From: Tabrizicola thermarum
GTDB lineage: Bacteria; Pseudomonadota; Alphaproteobacteria; Rhodobacterales; Rhodobacteraceae
Assembly: GCF_003574395.1 (NCBI RefSeq)
Contig: NZ_QMJY01000081.1
Location: 62,001 to 126,000 of the forward strand
DNA length: 64,000 nt
Direction: 5' to 3'
Under the pieces are notes generated by a model. That model saw only the letters and a program-made list of their open reading frames with translations, had not been told where the DNA came from and did not search any database. Shown here piece after piece: positions 63,430 to 64,000 of the stretch. A program made the translations under genes and the position numbers. How positions within the stretch are numbered: the stretch's first letter is position 1; each line of letters opens with the position of its first letter.

Positions 63430-64000
63430 ATGGCAGGTTATGACGATCGCGACGGGTTCATCTGGATGGATGGCAAGCTGGTGGAATGGCGGTCCGCGAA
63501 CGTCCACATCCTGACTCACGCGCTCCATTATGCCTCGTCGGTCTTCGAAGGCGAACGCTGCTACAACGGCAAGATCTTCAAGGGCCACGAACATTCGCTG
63601 CGCCTTCTGCGCTCGGGCGAGCTTCTGGACATGCCGATCCCCTACAGTGCCGAACAGATCGACGCCGCCAAGGAAGCGACGCTCAAGGCCAACAACCTGA
63701 CCGACGCCTATGTCCGCGCGATCGCCTGGCGCGGCGCGGGGCCGGACATGGGGGTCGCCTCGCTCCAGAACCCGGTCCGCCTGGCCGTCGCCTGCTGGAC
63801 CTGGGGCAGCTACTATGGTGACGCCAAGTTCAAGGGCGCGAAACTCGACATCGCCAAGTGGAAACGCCCCTCGCCCGAGACCATCCCCTCCGAGGCCAAG
63901 GCCGCCGGCCTCTACATGATCTGCACCATGTCCAAGCACGCCGCCCAGGCCAAGGGTTGCTCTGACGCGATGATGTTCGACTATCGCGGCTATGTGGCCG
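63430..64000 (+). CDS. ilvE: Branched-chain amino acid aminotransferase, N-terminal part
   Basis: PLP enzyme of fold type IV for valine, leucine and isoleucine synthesis. About 190 codons are visible before the window ends; the family has about 290-310. Start MAGYDDRDGFIWMDGKLVEW, then THALHYASSVFEGERCYNG, and the probable PLP lysine in PSEAKAAGLYM. GGAGGG is 4 bases before ATG 63430. Confidence 0.95.
   Translation, partial: MAGYDDRDGFIWMDGKLVEWRSANVHILTHALHYASSVFEGERCYNGKIFKGHEHSLRLLRSGELLDMPIPYSAEQIDAAKEATLKANNLTDAYVRAIAWRGAGPDMGVASLQNPVRLAVACWTWGSYYGDAKFKGAKLDIAKWKRPSPETIPSEAKAAGLYMICTMSKHAAQAKGCSDAMMFDYRGYVA

Noticed and set aside
1-64000. CRISPR array, prophage, insertion sequence or rRNA operon
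   Set aside because: No regularly spaced direct repeats of CRISPR type, no transposase, integrase or phage structural gene and no rRNA-like sequence was seen.

Overview
The window is high-GC, gene-dense DNA from an alphaproteobacterium, most likely a Rhodobacteraceae/Paracoccaceae member of the Rhodobacter-Gemmobacter-Tabrizicola kind. The evidence is the urease order ureD-A-J-B-orf-C-E-F-G, a cytosolic formate dehydrogenase closely matching Rhodobacter capsulatus FdsGBA, the PetP/PetR regulator pair, the alphaproteobacterial AddA nuclease, and BciA. BciA is the 8-vinyl reductase of bacteriochlorophyll synthesis, so the strain is probably phototrophic or descends from a phototroph. No other photosynthesis gene lies in the window. 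I see no prophage, insertion sequence, rRNA or CRISPR array. Almost everything is chromosomal housekeeping or stable metabolic islands, packed with ATGA-type stop/start overlaps.

Layout. 1-5.5 kb: 3' end of addA, trxA, bciA, pnp and a small L,D-transpeptidase. 5.5-11.3 kb (minus): complete urease operon. 11.4-18.4 kb: 1-Cys peroxiredoxin, a membrane protein and greA (minus), then ETF-ubiquinone oxidoreductase, a TPR lipoprotein-like protein and ispE (plus). 18.5-25.4 kb (minus): lysR-fdsG-fdsB-fdsA-fdhD-fdsD for formate oxidation. 25.4-29.3 kb (plus): S49 peptidase, a small zinc-ribbon membrane protein, a pteridine-reductase-like SDR and uvrC. 29.6-33.6 kb (minus): trans-4-hydroxyproline catabolism (epimerase, FAD dehydrogenase, deaminase, GntR regulator). 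33.7-36.5 kb (minus): EVE protein, YciI, gpsA, tsaD. 36.5-39.9 kb (plus): hemD, a mitofilin-like protein and a HemY-like protein. These are followed by tRNA-Thr(CGT) and a bidirectional terminator. 40.1-46.4 kb (minus): a DEAD-box helicase with a long repetitive basic tail, a CysQ-like phosphatase, a PmbA-like protein and a DUF2125-type protein. 46.5-50.5 kb (plus): enoyl-CoA hydratase relative, agmatinase-family enzyme, MscS channel and an HI0933-type flavoprotein. 50.5-53.7 kb (minus): small unknown protein, pheS, a methyltransferase and a BTAD-type regulator. 54-58 kb: a probable PLP pseudo-enzyme, ubiG, prolyl aminopeptidase, a degenerate receiver and a Crp/Fnr regulator. 58.1-63.3 kb (minus): HDAC-like gene, xseB, ispA and dxs in one overlapping operon, and upstream of it petP-petR. 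63.4 kb to the end: 5' part of ilvE.

How genes work together. Urease releases ammonia, and the fds operon feeds formate electrons to NAD. Hydroxyproline enzymes run to alpha-ketoglutarate semialdehyde, but the final dehydrogenase and a transporter are not here. dxs, ispE and ispA supply isoprenoids, ubiG makes ubiquinone, ETF-QO reduces it, and PetPR would tune the cytochrome bc1 complex that oxidises it. hemD and the HemY-like gene belong to tetrapyrrole synthesis, which BciA extends toward bacteriochlorophyll.

The most unexpected signal is a dispersed 8-bp motif, GTATATAC/GTATCTAC and close variants. It occurs at 25 hand-counted places. All but one are inside genes, in all three reading frames, and they force codons that are rare here (ATA, CTA, GTA, AGA). 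Sites concentrate in the hydroxyproline, urease and formate genes and often come in pairs. The second notable item is the BTAD regulator divergent from an alpha-oxoamine-synthase-like protein that has lost its catalytic lysine.
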